In this document: positions 1 to 11,762 of the stretch, piece by piece
How positions within the stretch are numbered: the stretch's first letter is position 1
Layout: every line of letters starts with the position of its first letter
Source of the DNA: Baylisascaris procyonis
Lineage: Eukaryota > Nematoda > Chromadorea > Rhabditida > Ascarididae
NCBI GenBank assembly: GCA_037389465.1
Contig: JAZARR010000277.1
Span: forward strand, 106,875 to 170,874
Direction of reading: 5' to 3'
Length of the DNA: 64,000 bases
The notes under the pieces: model-generated
Seen by the model: the letters and a program-made list of their open reading frames with translations, nothing else
The model's database searches: none
What the model was told of the DNA's origin: nothing
Made by a program: the position numbers and the translations under genes

Positions 1-1204
1 ATATGTTTTATTAACGCATGGAATGTGCGTCGAATTGAAAAATGCAATTAAGCATTGAGTTCTTTCTCCAAAATCAGTCAGACTGAAGTAAACTTGGTAA
101 CATTTTGCGAATAATTAAGAACGATCCCTCACTACTATAATTGGTGAGTGAGCTTTTTTGATTAGAAACAGAGGTTTATAATTAACTGCTTGTTTATTTT
201 CACAGAGCATTGAAAACAATAAAAAACAAAATGAGTGCTGTGAATGTCAACGTCACATGTATTACCTACACAGTGCAAGAACCTTCATATATAAAAGCAA
301 CAATAAAATGACTTATATTGTGTTGTCCAATGAAATAAGCTGTTTGCAGAGTTCCTGAACAGAAACAAAAAATGTTCTGAGGAGCATGCCTGACTGTTGA
401 AAATAAAGCTGACTTGTAGATGCATAACTTGGACGGATAAGTGAGAAGCTTATAAGCGGGCTCTTTTCATCTTTGACAGGGATTACCGCCTTATCCGCTC
501 TTACTCCCTATCCCCTTCCCCAACTTCGGCTTTCCGTTTTTAATAACCACAAATAAACTTTTCAAGAAAAACATTCGTTTAAACGAGCTACACGTATTCT
601 CGGTCTTAGGATTTGCATGCATTTCGCACTGCTTCTTTTCATTACTGCACCTTCTATTTTCGCAGTTCGCTGCTTTTCATTGTTTCTATGAGTGTTTTGT
701 TCCCTTCTGTCGGCTGCTTCTGTGGCTTCTATGGTATATTTGCCTTATTCGGGTTTGTCGTCCTTATTATGCTTGTTATTTCAGTGATGAATAAACCATA
801 CACTGCATTTTAACATGGCAAGTTCAAGGACCCTTTCGGGAAGTTTTAATTGCTTTATGATTCATTTTCTTTGCTTTTTATGAATTTTCGATGCTGGACG
901 GTCGCTAAAATACTTTTTTAATTGGAGGCAACAAATTTGAGTCAACTGGGGTAAGCGATGAGCAGTGAACGTAATTGGGAACATGATCCATTCATTTGTT
1001 TGCCGACTCTCTGTAGAAGTCTCACCACCTAGTTTGCTTTAGTCAGTAAAGAAATACTTTTTAGACCATTCATGGCATTGTTATTTTAATCGGACCTGGA
1101 CATCGCAAAGATTTGGTACAACCGACCACCACTTTTAAGGAATCCTTATCTTCATAAGCCGATTTCAATGTTCTTGATGAAACAACGACCTGCAACTGTT
1201 TCAG
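1..1204. other. Non-coding stretch, nothing recognised
   Basis: No convincing exon was found on either strand. A 66-codon plus-strand open frame at 613-813 is rich in Phe, Val and Leu, lacks a recognisable domain and has no clear splice context, so it is probably chance. The sequence is AT-rich with scattered AATAAA-like words and looks like intergenic or intronic nematode DNA. Confidence 0.5.
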
Positions 1205-1350
1205 CTGGTCCTGTGCAAACGATAACCGCTAGTGTTAGAGGCTACCCATTACTGTCGTGGCTGTACCCTCCAAGCGGAACTTCGAGCAAGGATATATCCA
1301 TAAGCTTGATGGCCGCTGATGCTGCTATCAAAGCGTCTGTGTCAGCCGTG
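1205..1350 (+). CDS. Possible internal exon of an unknown secreted-type protein
   Basis: An open plus-strand segment follows an acceptor-like CTGTTTCAG (ending at 1204) and ends exactly at a strong donor, GTG|GTAAGT, at 1350/1351. It encodes a Gly-Pro-Val-Gln-Thr-Ile start, a Leu-Ser-Trp-Leu-Tyr-Pro-Pro stretch and an Ala-rich tail. It ends in phase 0 and so can join in frame to the segment starting at 2394. I do not recognise the family. The frame is also open upstream of 1205, and another frame is open across the same bases, so the left boundary is uncertain. Expression is not shown by the sequence. Confidence 0.35.
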
Positions 1351-1676
1351 GTAAGTTCAAGTTTTATAGGTCTTTAGCAACCCTCGTCTTCCACCTCGTT
1401 TATGCTGTGGCGAAATAGTGCAGCTTTCGAGCAGCTTGAAAAAGACAGCCGATTTAATTTTTGAAGAGACTTTCGGATGCGATGTCGATAAATGAAAGGA
1501 AAACGACTCACTTCTCAGGCTCTCCTCATTTCAGTTAAACGTATCGAAAAATTTGATGTGACAGCAGTGGTGAAATTGAATTATGGAGCAGAAGGAAATG
1601 GAAATCCTTCTTTCCCATCCGCATTGAAATATGATAAAATACCTTTGGATTGATATGCAGTGTACAACTGCTTAGA

Positions 1677-2096
1677 TTAGGTTTTCTGAATTTGAAATAA
1701 TTGTTTCGAAGCTGAAAATGATAAGAGGAGAGCGTGAAAGGGGACTCGTAAGCGGTATGCTGGTCTCCCGTTTAATGAGGGAGCAAAATTTAGGAGTGCA
1801 ACAAATGTGGCCGAACCTCTTGCCCTAACTTCGACATACACCGGAGAAACTAGCTCGTCTACATTCGTAGCTAGAAGATGACATCGGTCACCCAAGGCAA
1901 CTCTTGCTTCATCCAGGTCTAGGAAGAAAACCGACTGATTGGAAAGGTCAGCGCTTCTAAGCGTGGGTCCCACTCGTCCAATGACTTGATTTCGTCCCCT
2001 GAAGTGCACACATTCCCATCCCTGACTGAGATTGGAATTTCGCATCGAGCGTGGCCCTGCCATGTTTCTCATGCGTAGTTGAGTTGGATCCTCCAC
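1677..2096 (-). CDS. Unassigned minus-strand open frame
   Basis: A 139-codon minus-strand frame contains a protein-like central part (roughly residues 30-125) with Val, Leu, Asp and Arg alternation typical of a beta-rich domain, for example LDEARVALGDRCHLL and VYVEVRARGSATFVALL. An acceptor-like CAG precedes the GRNQVIG segment. It lies inside the apparent intron of the plus-strand gene at 1205-2729. No family is recognised and no partner exon is assigned. It could be an exon of an antisense gene, a decayed gene fragment or chance. Confidence 0.25.
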   Translation of the reverse strand: MEDPTQLRMRNMAGPRSMRNSNLSQGWECVHFRGRNQVIGRVGPTLRSADLSNQSVFFLDLDEARVALGDRCHLLATNVDELVSPVYVEVRARGSATFVALLNFAPSLNGRPAYRLRVPFHALLLSFSASKQLFQIQKT

Positions 2097-2393
2097 CTAA
2101 GTTTGCGGCAACGGCTACCAGTTCCGCCAGCTATTCATTAAAAGCTTTATCGAGATAATGCTTAAACCTTGTTCCCTCTTGAAAAAGCAAGTCAAAACAT
2201 CGCATTTGAATCACCTTTCTTATGTTGTTTTCACCGTTTTCTGCTTTGAACCAGTTTTATTCACTCCCAGTCACTTCAGTTACAAGAAGCTTCTGCTCAG
2301 AAGCAATGAACCGTTCAAATGCAGGCTACCCCCCATTCCACTTAGATGTGAGTGCTTGTCTCATTCCTCATTTTTGATGAATAGTTATTTAAG

Positions 2394-2729
2394 ATGGAAG
2401 GAGCAATGAGAACAGCAGGCATTGACACCAGCAGAGTGGTGTCATATAGCGCAACACTAGCACCAACAGAAGTTCCGGCTGCCAGCTGCGTACTCACCAT
2501 GGGGCTGGCAGCATTCAAGATGTGTACTGCCGGACAGACGGGCACTGTAGCCACCTGCGGTGGCAATCCAACGGGTTGTTCGGATTTAATTGTGAGTGGC
2601 AACTTTATGGCTAGGATAAGAGGTTTTCTGACCAATGAAGAGAAGATGAGAGTTCAAACTGGTCTTTACGAGATGATATTCGCTAATGGCATCTTCCTTG
2701 TTGGTGCGCCTACCATCATCTATCAATGA
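2394..2729 (+). CDS. Possible terminal exon of an unknown cysteine-containing protein
   Basis: A plus-strand open frame begins right after a TTATTTAAG acceptor and ends at a TGA, giving about 111 residues. It has several spaced cysteines (ASCVLTM, KMCTAG, ATCGG, TGCSD) and a hydrophobic C-terminus (IFANGIFLVGAPTIIYQ). Joining it to 1205-1350 keeps the frame (phase 0) and merges two Ala-rich helical-looking stretches, which supports a two-exon gene tail. The antisense strand is also open over 2342-2635, so the strand call rests on splice sites and cysteine pattern only. Family not recognised; a secreted nematode-specific protein is a guess. Confidence 0.4.
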   Translation: MEGAMRTAGIDTSRVVSYSATLAPTEVPAASCVLTMGLAAFKMCTAGQTGTVATCGGNPTGCSDLIVSGNFMARIRGFLTNEEKMRVQTGLYEMIFANGIFLVGAPTIIYQ

Positions 2730-4481
2730 TGTTCCCTGTATGCAAAGCTGGAGTTGACATATTCTGAAACGCCTATCGGCAACGTTAGCGTGGCTATTAT
2801 CATTGCTCTGCGCGGGGCAGTATATGTCTCCAAGAGAGATTCCTGGTATTATATGAGTTCGTTCTCACCGCTGAATGATAGGAGTTGGAGTGGCTCTGCG
2901 TTCTTTTTCCTTTGCATTTCGTATAAAAAGCCTTTATATGAAAAATAACTTGTTAACAGATTTCTAACTTGTTGTTGGACTTTTCGATTGCCTTAGAAAC
3001 AGTCGAATGCGTACATTGTTGATGTGGTTTCTTAATATCATTCTAATTATCCCACATCGTTTAATATCAATGATGTTCTATCAGCTCATTTAATACTATT
3101 TGCATGCATTCCCAACCCTAAACTTATATTACCGATACTTTCCTTGTGAAATGTTTCTTACAACGTTTCTCAATTACTTTACTAAAGTAGATTTCTCTCT
3201 TCACAGAATGTAGAATCTGAATGTAAATAAAAACCTCTGCAGTTGGCTGCACAGATATGAATATTGCGCCTATAATTGGATAGTCGAATCATGCAAATGG
3301 CCGCTGAGAAATAAGATCCGCTTACGAAGTTCGCACGCTCTACAATCCCTTTCAGCGGATTACCTTTATTGCTTTACATTTCACGTGCGCAAATATATGT
3401 GGGTTATATGTTGCCTTATTTTAACCACTGTCACAAGTCTGGCGCAATGTGGCCGTCCGCTATCCATTGCTGTTTCGAAAATTAGGCGTTCGTTGGTAGC
3501 GTCGAACCGAGTCCATCTTGGATGAGTATGGAATTCTGAATTGAGCTTCCCTTGCGCTATTTTACTTACTTTCATTTGAATACTAACAAAATCACCATGA
3601 TGACAATATATTTTATCATTTGATAGGTGCAAAGGAGATAGCCTAGCCAATGTTTTGCATCTCTTCAAAATTCGATTACTCAAGCAGATCCATAAAGCGA
3701 GGAACCGGTATGCAGTTTAATTCGTTTCTACCTTCCATACTTGACTTAAATGTGATCTTTCACAGGAATTCCTCTCGAAGAGGGTCATTTGAATTCTGCT
3801 AAAAGAAACGCTCACAAGCTTGTACAAAAACGAAATATACTATGTATGTGCAAATCCATTATGACTGCGACCATGAACGGAAATTCGATGTTTTCACAGA
3901 CGATTGTGAGAAACAGTGAGAAACAGCACAATACTAGCTATTACTGCATAACTGCGTCAGAATAACAAAAAGTCTCAGAAAGCAAACCTGGCATAAATAT
4001 ATTAACAGCGCAATGCTTTCTCTTTCCTTCATTTAGCATACTTTCAGCGTTTTAGCACTCACATCTCCATCACAGCGCAGTTTCACATGTGAAAACATGA
4101 AAAAACGAAGAACACAGCGAAAGGAAACGATATAGAGCGATACATGGATTGGAAAGGAAAGCTTTCAAACCCTCTGTTCACTTTCAACAAATTTTTGCGA
4201 AAAGATGGTCATACCTGCGGTTATGTAAGTACACACCTTACCTGTTCCATTGGTTTAATTCAGGAATAGGAAAGGACTCGGCAAAGAAATCTTGCAAGCC
4301 CGAGATAATATCTCAAATTCAACGTCGTTCTTACTGCTATTCTCCTTAACGAGAAATAGCCGCGATATAATGTCAAATTTGCATTTGCAAAGCTCGAATT
4401 TGTCATATGCTGGCGCTAAAATTTGGTGTGCATATTTGAAGCGGTCGCTCTTCTATGAAAAAAAATAAAACCTAATATTGT
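2730..4481. other. Non-coding stretch with one weak minus-strand open frame
   Basis: No gene recognised. A minus-strand frame at 3381-3683 contains a coding-like stretch (FDATNERLIFETAMDSG) after a possible acceptor in ATTCAG near 3540, but I could not link it to a second exon or a known family. Confidence 0.4.
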
Positions 4482-5270
4482 ACGTGTAGCCAAATGTGCA
4501 AGAGAAAGGAAAAAAGGGTGCAAGAAAGCTGGCAATACATAAACTTCCAGTGTCGCGAATAGCGAGTGCAGGCATGAAGGCTCATGCCGTCATGGCGACT
4601 CGCTGGCGCCGCTGAATAGCAAAAGACGGTCAGCCGTCTCAGCGGCGCCAGCTAAGATGGACAGCCGATGCATCAGCACCGGAAACGAAACGATGCTAAA
4701 AGGAATCATGGCCCACAAAAAGAGGCGAGAGACCGTATCGGAAAGGGTCAACGTAATGGAAGGCGGAGTTGCGCAAAGGGATATAAGCAGCCCAAGCTCA
4801 ACTCCGCCATTCGCCTGCTAGCCATCGGCCACTTAGTGGCCTTCAACGCCGCTTCGCCTCCGTCGTCCGTCGCCTTCAAAAGTACGTCGTCTTCAACAGT
4901 GCCTCAACTTCAATAGTGCGTGCCTTCAACAGTTCGTCACCTTCAACAGTGCCTCAACTTCAGCAGTGCGTCGTCTTCAGCAGTGCCTCACCCTTCAACA
5001 GAACTTCGCCTTCGGTCGTCAACAACAGTGCTTCGTCCTCGTACGCCTGCCAGTGTCTCGTTTTCGTTCTACACTGATTCCGTACCAACGTGATCTACTG
5101 AACGTGAGTATTTTGCAATCCTTCCAAACATAATTATCTCCCTCGTTCAGTACATCCAGAACCCAGAAAATCGCTTATTCAACGTCTCCAAATGAAATAA
5201 ACGTGTCAATATTTTCACCGAACCTACCATCTTCAACAAAACAATCATTTCGATTGTTTGGTGGCTGCAA
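4482..5270. repeat. LTR-like repetitive stretch (possible solo LTR or short element)
   Basis: This block is more GC-rich than its surroundings. It has a TATA-like GGATATAAGC near 4779, a run of degenerate repeats built on TTCAACAGTGCCTCAACTTCA-type units (about 4890-5010) and a polyadenylation-like AAATAAACG near 5196. That order (TATA, transcribed repeat-rich leader, AATAAA) resembles the LTRs elsewhere in this window, which share the same layout. The stretch ends in a TGGTGGCTGCAACA-like sequence. I could not find matching 5-bp flanks or fix the exact ends, so this is a candidate only. Confidence 0.3.
4602..4652. repeat. Perfect 14-bp inverted repeat with nested hairpin
   Basis: GCTGGCGCCGCTGA (4602-4615) is repeated as its exact reverse complement at 4639-4652. 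Between them lies a second small palindrome, GACGGTCAGCCGTC. Immediately upstream, GGCATGAAGGCTCATGCC forms another 7-bp stem. The cluster is strikingly GC-rich for this locus. Confidence 0.75.
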
Positions 5271-8200
5271 CATCTAAGTAGCTAACTGTGAAAGGTATGC
5301 CGATTTTTGTACCTTTTAAAGTGTCCATAACTCTTTTCGAAGTTGAGAGGGCAATCTAGGAATAGTAATGGGGGCAAGTGAAAGAATGGTGCTCAGAAAG
5401 AGAAAATCTCGAAAACCGTGTTTCCACCTGTAAAAACCAACGGAATGACTATAGGATATCCTTCCATATGCTCGCTTGCCTCGCTAGTTGTAGGGGATAT
5501 ACCCAAGTAGAGGTGCGAATGGGGCGTATGAAAGAATGGTGTTGAATAGGACACCAAGAAGATGATACTTTCAATTCTTATAACAGAGGCACAGGCAAAA
5601 TTTTTTGTGCCTTGAAGCGATTCAAGACTAAATATCCCGAGCCTCTCTGCTTATAAGACTGTTGGAAAAGACCCGAAAATTTTTCATTGAATGCTTCTTT
5701 CTTCATTTTGCGGTAAATTTCGCACTCATCATATTCAGCTCAAGAGCAATAATAATAACAGCAGCAATAATCATAATCTTTATTCGGTGACTATAGAATA
5801 GAATCAAAATGCCAGCAATGTTAAGAAAAAAGATATGAGTCGCGGCTAACGAAGTGAAGAGTGCTAAAAGACATTGCACAGAAACGAGCGATATTTATGT
5901 TTCAAGTTCGCATATTTTAGAGTTGTGATCAATGTCACTGGTCGATAAAATTTCACAGCGAGGTACTTTCCTATCATGAGCCATCTGACATGTGAAACTG
6001 TGATGAGCCGCGATAAAGAGATTTTTACGGCAGGAATTCATATTGGTAACAAAACAAAACCTCATTTGAAGAGTAATCGGGAGGGGGGAAAGCATAGACA
6101 ACTTGTTAAAAGCAAGTCAGATGGAACTCAATACTCCTATTTTCTGATAGCTTCCGGTTGGAAATTTGTAGATGGATAATATAATCTGGCGGACAAGATC
6201 ACGGAAACTTTCGGGAAAGTAGTTCTGCATAGTTTCTCAGAGCACATCCTTTGCCTTATAGATGCGACGACCACACCTGCTCATTATATTCAAGGGTGGA
6301 ATGCAGCATAAGGGAAACACATTGTTCAGCCGGTTTATAGGAATCAGTCCATAAGAAAAAATCAGTAATTCTAAATCTCTTATCGCATATATGGTGACAG
6401 TGAGTTCTCTCTGTGAAATTTGACTGGATAAAAATGTCAAAATGGCGCACAACACCAGTCGTGAATGATGTTGCAGCAAAATAATATAACAAAGATAGCC
6501 AATCTTGACATATGACACTTCTTTGTGACTATATTCAACCGCTGAATTGTCAGTCCTTCATCAGATGTCGCAAAATCGCGGTGAATAAGTTCACTTGCTG
6601 GTCTATAATCGAGCGATAATTTTGAGATGTTGGTAAAGAACTTAGCTGTGCTGATAACTGTCTGTGGTATCGTTTATGTAGACAAGAAGGAGTAAAGAGC
6701 CGGGAGAATTACCTTCGAGTGCACCATTCACTACATGACCATTATGAAAGAATCAATGCTTTTTGGAACCAGTCAAATGCATCACAAAGGAAGGATTTTG
6801 TCCGAGGATTTAGTGAAAGAGGACACTCTATTTGTTAAAGCAGCGTACTTCTATGCAACAATTTCGCATTTGCTCGACCGAGTCAGCAAAGCTATTCACA
6901 ACGTTTCTCCAAACATATCTGTTACGTCGCTTCCCGGTGGTTCGGGTTCGTAGAATGTTGAGGCCAGAACTGTGAAATCTTTATTTTATTTATTTTATTT
7001 CAGAGCTTCGAAGTGAGAAAAACTTTAAAAAATTATGTAACCACTGGTGGCCAAAAAGGTCGTCAAACAGACAACGGAAATAAATAACAAAGTTGAAAGA
7101 AGCAAAACATCCGTAAAGCAGCATAACAGCATCAGTAGTTTGAAGATCAAAACGACTTAACCGCATTTTGAAAGACAAACGAGCGATTACATTGATTATG
7201 TTAGCAGAAAGCAGATCGCAAACTCGTACAGCACGGAATAAAGAGGGAGACGATGCAAAATATTGTTTGTGTTGCAACCTTTATTAGCGAACTGAATCTA
7301 ATGCCCACATCGTCCATGGAGACAGGCGAAATGACACATTTGGGGGAAAAGGATGTTGCAAAACCTGGCATATTTTACAATAAAAACCATATTGAACTTG
7401 ACCCTGCAACATTTCAAAGAGTTCAGGTCAGAGACCACCATTGTAGTACTGTAATTTGCCTGCGTGGATTATGTGAGCTTGGTGAAAAGCAGTGATAGTG
7501 AAGCATTTCTAGATATTCTTTAACAATCTGCTATCGAAAGCCAGATAAGGAGATCAACAGAAAGTGAGTAGGCAGTAAATGATGATGACCTTCTGATATT
7601 GCTCAGTACATCCAAGCTGCAACTTCCCACAGTGGAACACTGCGATGGAACCGATTGTACCACTATGGTCAAGAACACCCACCTATAGAAAAAAGAACTT
7701 CACCTCCTGGCACGAGAAAGCATCCATGCCTGAAGTTGATATGAACCAGTTGGCACTCTTTATGAAAAACATTAAGTTGCCATAATTTCAAACAGTCGAC
7801 GAATTCATCACATTCTTTTTGCAGAATGTAGAAAACTGAGCAGGATCATGCAATGAACGGTAAATTCTGAGGTTGTTGGCAAACAGCCCAGCACTAAATA
7901 GGATGCTTAACACACCACGCCGAAGTGCTTTTCTCGAACAATATATGCAGTTTCAGTGTGAACTCTCATATTCGACGCAGCAAATAAATTGCAACACTGT
8001 GGAGCACCAGGCTCGAAGTGGAGCTCTACAATGCTCAAGAATCTTTAAGTGCCTTCCTCGTCGTTATCCTACTACTCCAGCCTTTTTTAAATGTCGTCCT
8101 TATTCTTCCACAATGTCCCAACTCTTCACCACCAAAAATTTCTTTAGTAGCAGATATTTTTCGCCCATGGGGAAAAAACCATTCATCCTAACAATGAACC

Positions 8201-10204
8201 ACTTCTGAACTCATTTTACCGTTCCCTACCGCCGATTTTTCTTGCACTTTACATCTTCTAGTTGTGGCGCTCTATTGCTTTTTTTATGATGCGCACAGTG
8301 ATGGCTTTACATCCATGCACGCCTCTGTCTATTTCCATCTGTTTCTACCAGCCTCAGTGGTTTCGGTCCTCGACCCGCAAAAGCTATGGTGATCAAGTTT
8401 AACAGCTACAACTAGACTAATGGGTAATTTCACAAATCTATTCCCTTCGATTAAGCATCATATGTAAGAGTTTTAACAGTCAGAGTTGATGCAAAGTTTA
8501 ATCATCATTTTTTCTCTGCAACCGATCTTAAAAGAGTTGAGAAGCATGCTGCAGCAACTTGCATGATGCAGGTTACATATGGGATATAAAGTTGTCGTAC
8601 TGTTGAACTTCACATATCTCATATATTGCTGACAACAGGTGCAACTGCTTGCCGAAGTGAGTGAGGCACATGTCTAACGCGCTTGCTTAAAAATATGCAG
8701 AACGAGGTATCTCTCTGTCTAATCACATATACAACTCACAGTCTACCGCCCATATTCTGAGGAAATTTAAGTGGATTCGCATGCCCATTGTGTATTCCTC
8801 TCATTTCCGTGCTCTCTGAGCACGCTATTTATACATCCCTGAAGTTTTTCTGCTATTAAATCTCTCGAATTCGAATCTCACTCAAGACGTTTTCATTCTG
8901 GGAAAAACATCCACCGCACAAAATCTAAAAGTCTTTCCATAGTTCACCAGAAACCCGCTGCATCGCATAGTGTTGTGGCGATCGTTTCTGACCCTCTAAT
9001 GCACCAAAAGGTTTTAAGAATGCCGCTCATCTCTGTTCCGAACCATATGTTTTTGAAGCATCATCAACTCACAGAACGAAACAAATTCGCTACGCACCTA
9101 TATGCCTGCAAAATAACGCAGTCGCTGTTGCCCACGAACTATGTGAATGTTTCAACAATTTACTGCACAATTCCTTGAAGCGTTAACCTGTGGGAAGAGG
9201 TGCTTCAGACCCGTCATTTTTGAGTACCGCAAATGTTGTCCTATTGAAATAACGGTGATCTCAAAAACACTCAGATCGTCGGAAGGTTCCACAACAACCA
9301 CAGCTATCGATTATCGAGTGATCGGTTCCATTCTTCCTTTTAGACGAGAGATACAAGAGATAAGAGGCAAAAGATATGAAAGACAAAAAGATCTGAAATG
9401 GACAAATGCGCTGTGCATTTTCAGTATATGAGCATCGAGGAGAGTACTTTTTCAGCAAATTGAATGAAACCGCTATGAGGATTGATGTGTTTCTTTGTGA
9501 GACGCTCCACTCGGCGCTTTCTAGACAGATTGTTGATTTATGGCAGCAATGGGAATTGCTTCATAGCACTTTTGCAATTCGCTTTGATTATCATCGCAAT
9601 AATCCTCTCCTCGAATATGGTACCATTTAATAGCCCCAATATTCATATCTTGCTCAACCATTGACGCATCGCTTAATGTGAAACAGATATTTACGGTAGT
9701 GTCTCACTTTGAATATACGAAATACCATTGAATATACGAAATACCCTTTGAACGCCCTATTCACCAACAAATCATCATCGCTGTCACTATAATTTTTTAA
9801 AAAATTCTTTACATCAACGTACACAAAAGATCTTTGCAAGTAAAACTCGTGACCAACTCCTTATAAGAACACAAAAATATGTCTGCCCTTAGACACAACA
9901 AAAGACTGTTTGACTGCTCACAAAAATGATCATGTTTGAGAAGGACGATTCCAGCGAATGATACGATACAACCGGAAACAGCATAGACAACGACAGGAAA
10001 GTTGCATCTCTTATGGATTGCCCTTACACACTACTTTCAAAGTTCCTTTCACTGTAACCATTCCTAAGGAATTCACTAATTCTTAAGACACAAATTTACA
10101 TCCCTATTACCTGGTTAAGTTGGGAGCCTAGTTTCCATCTCCATCTAAATTCTTTTCAAGTAATATGTTCACTTCATGAACTTCACAAAAAACTAAAAGG
10201 AACA
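5271..10204. other. Non-coding stretch, no gene recognised
   Basis: About 5 kb without a supported gene. Open frames of 60-110 codons occur on both strands (for example 6990-7277 minus, 7253-7495 plus, 7873-8208 plus). None shows a domain, a consistent splice pattern or a family resemblance. A short tandem duplication of a unit like TTGAATATACGAAATACC lies near 9710-9745. It could be intergenic DNA or long introns. Confidence 0.4.
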
Positions 10205-10264
10205 TTAAATTGTGGATGTTTGTATTCTCCGAAGTTAAATTGTGGATGTTTGTATTCTCGGAAT
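10205..10264. repeat. 30-bp direct tandem duplication
   Basis: The unit TTAAATTGTGGATGTTTGTA continuing to GAAG occurs twice with a period of 30 bp (10205-10234 and 10235-10264). One base differs near the end. Confidence 0.85.
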
Positions 10265-11325
10265 TTCTTGTGCACCTTCTCGGTTATTCCGTAGCGCTGT
10301 TCCCAAATAAACTCATCCTGCATCATTTTAGTGCGAGCAAGCAACATGAGAATGAAGTTCCTACTTTCTATTATGTCACAAATCTCATGTGAAAGAAGAA
10401 CATGCAATATCAAATCAAGATGTGTAAGCTTTTGATACGGTATATATGGTTTAAACAAAATACTGTATATACGGTTGATAAGGCGTAGAACAAGCAAAAG
10501 AAAAACATCCAATGTGATAAACGCACAACCATGAACGGCGGTTACTAAACACGGTAAAGAGCAACAGTTGATGATACGGCATATAAGCTGTTGAAAGACA
10601 GTCCTAAATGTTTCCCCAGTTTTGGTTTCGCAGGAAAGCCTGAAATGCTAGCGTACAGTTTGCGAAACTTGAAGAGACAGTGCAGCGAATTTGATCTGCT
10701 CACCGAAAATTTGTTTTATTCCCTGCTAGTGTTCTTTTCGCACTTCTTAAACTGCCTTCTAACCTTTTATGTGCTCTTTTTTCACAAGAGAGTCTGCGCT
10801 AAATGTCTGAAATCTCTCTATTTCCTCTCTGTATCGATTACATCAACGTAGGACGATGCTTTAACTATGCTGAAAGCTGATACGAAATGATTGAACGTTC
10901 TTCCTAATCTACATTGGCAACTTCAAATATCGCCTAAAGCATTCTTAAATTTTGCACCTATGCGTTTCGAATCTTCTAAAAACACTATTATTAAATTGTT
11001 ATTAACGTCTATAGGTGGCAGCATTTGCAAACAATCAAAATGCACTCTATAAAAACGTTTTCTCACTGCTTGAAAATGATGAAAGACAGTTTGTAGGTGA
11101 GTGCTGCTATCGATTGTCAAAACATTACTTGATGGCAGTATTCGTCACACACCCCGAAAACGCAGATTCATCGTCTGTAGAACTCACTCGTGAACAGCCT
11201 GCCGAATAAAACATGTCCTGTCTCTCTCATATATCCTGTATTCCTGTAGTCATGTCGCTTTGCGCTAAGAATCCCTTTTCAGATCAATGGAGCAAGGGGT
11301 TTTGAGATATTCGGCGGCAGTCAGT
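10265..11325. other. Non-coding stretch
   Basis: Nothing convincing. Small open frames at 10591-10851 and 11015-11209 (plus) show no recognisable domain. Confidence 0.4.
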
Positions 11326-11493
11326 GAGTGAGCTAAGCACTGAGTGCGGTTAAGAAGGACATCATCTCGTAAAGAGTATTATCGCCTTCGAAATACCTCC
11401 CAGGCAGATGAGTGAGCTAAGCACTGAGTGCGGTTGAGAAGGGCATCATCTCGTAAAGAGTATTATCGCCTTCGAAATACCTCCCAGGTAGAT
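11326..11493. repeat. 84-bp direct tandem duplication
   Basis: The segment starting GAGTGAGCTAAGCACTGAGT occurs at 11326-11409 and again at 11410-11493. Three substitutions separate the copies (TTAAGAAGGAC versus TTGAGAAGGGC, and GGCAGAT versus GGTAGAT). It lies about 160 bp below the 3' end of the homeobox gene. Confidence 0.85.
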
Positions 11494-11653
11494 GCTCAGA
11501 ATAGATCTGCATAAAACTAACTTCGCATACCTAATTAAAGAGTTTCTCGATGGAATTGCTCTTGCTGCTCTGAGTGACGCTTCTCATGGTTATTCTAGAT
11601 TTGCTCGAAGACGATACTCACCACATTTATTCACATCGAAAAACAGTAGTTCA

Positions 11654-11762
11654 TTAATTGCCACTAGCAGTCGTCACTGAGCGTTTATTCTTCATTCTTC
11701 TGTTTTGAAACCAAATCTTCACTTGTGTCTCCGTGAGATTCAATTCCTGTGCCAACTGATAT
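11654..11762 (-). CDS. ceh-12: ceh-12-like exon 4 (homeodomain helix 3 and C-terminus)
   Basis: Follows an AATATTTCAG acceptor. It encodes [17 protein letters not shown], then [10 protein letters not shown] and a short tail ending SVTTASGN before TAA. W48, F49, Q50, N51 and R53 are intact. A possible AATAAA lies on the minus strand at 11631-11626, about 23 nt past the stop. Confidence 0.85.

Noticed and set aside
2342..2635. 97-codon minus-strand frame antisense to the possible cysteine-containing exon
   Set aside because: The plus strand has a better acceptor, a natural stop and spaced cysteines; the minus frame has no partner exon.
6990..7277. 95-codon minus-strand frame
   Set aside because: No domain, no splice context, and AT-rich composition typical of chance open frames here.
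7873..8208. 111-codon plus-strand frame
   Set aside because: Length alone is not enough; composition is mixed and no family resemblance was seen.
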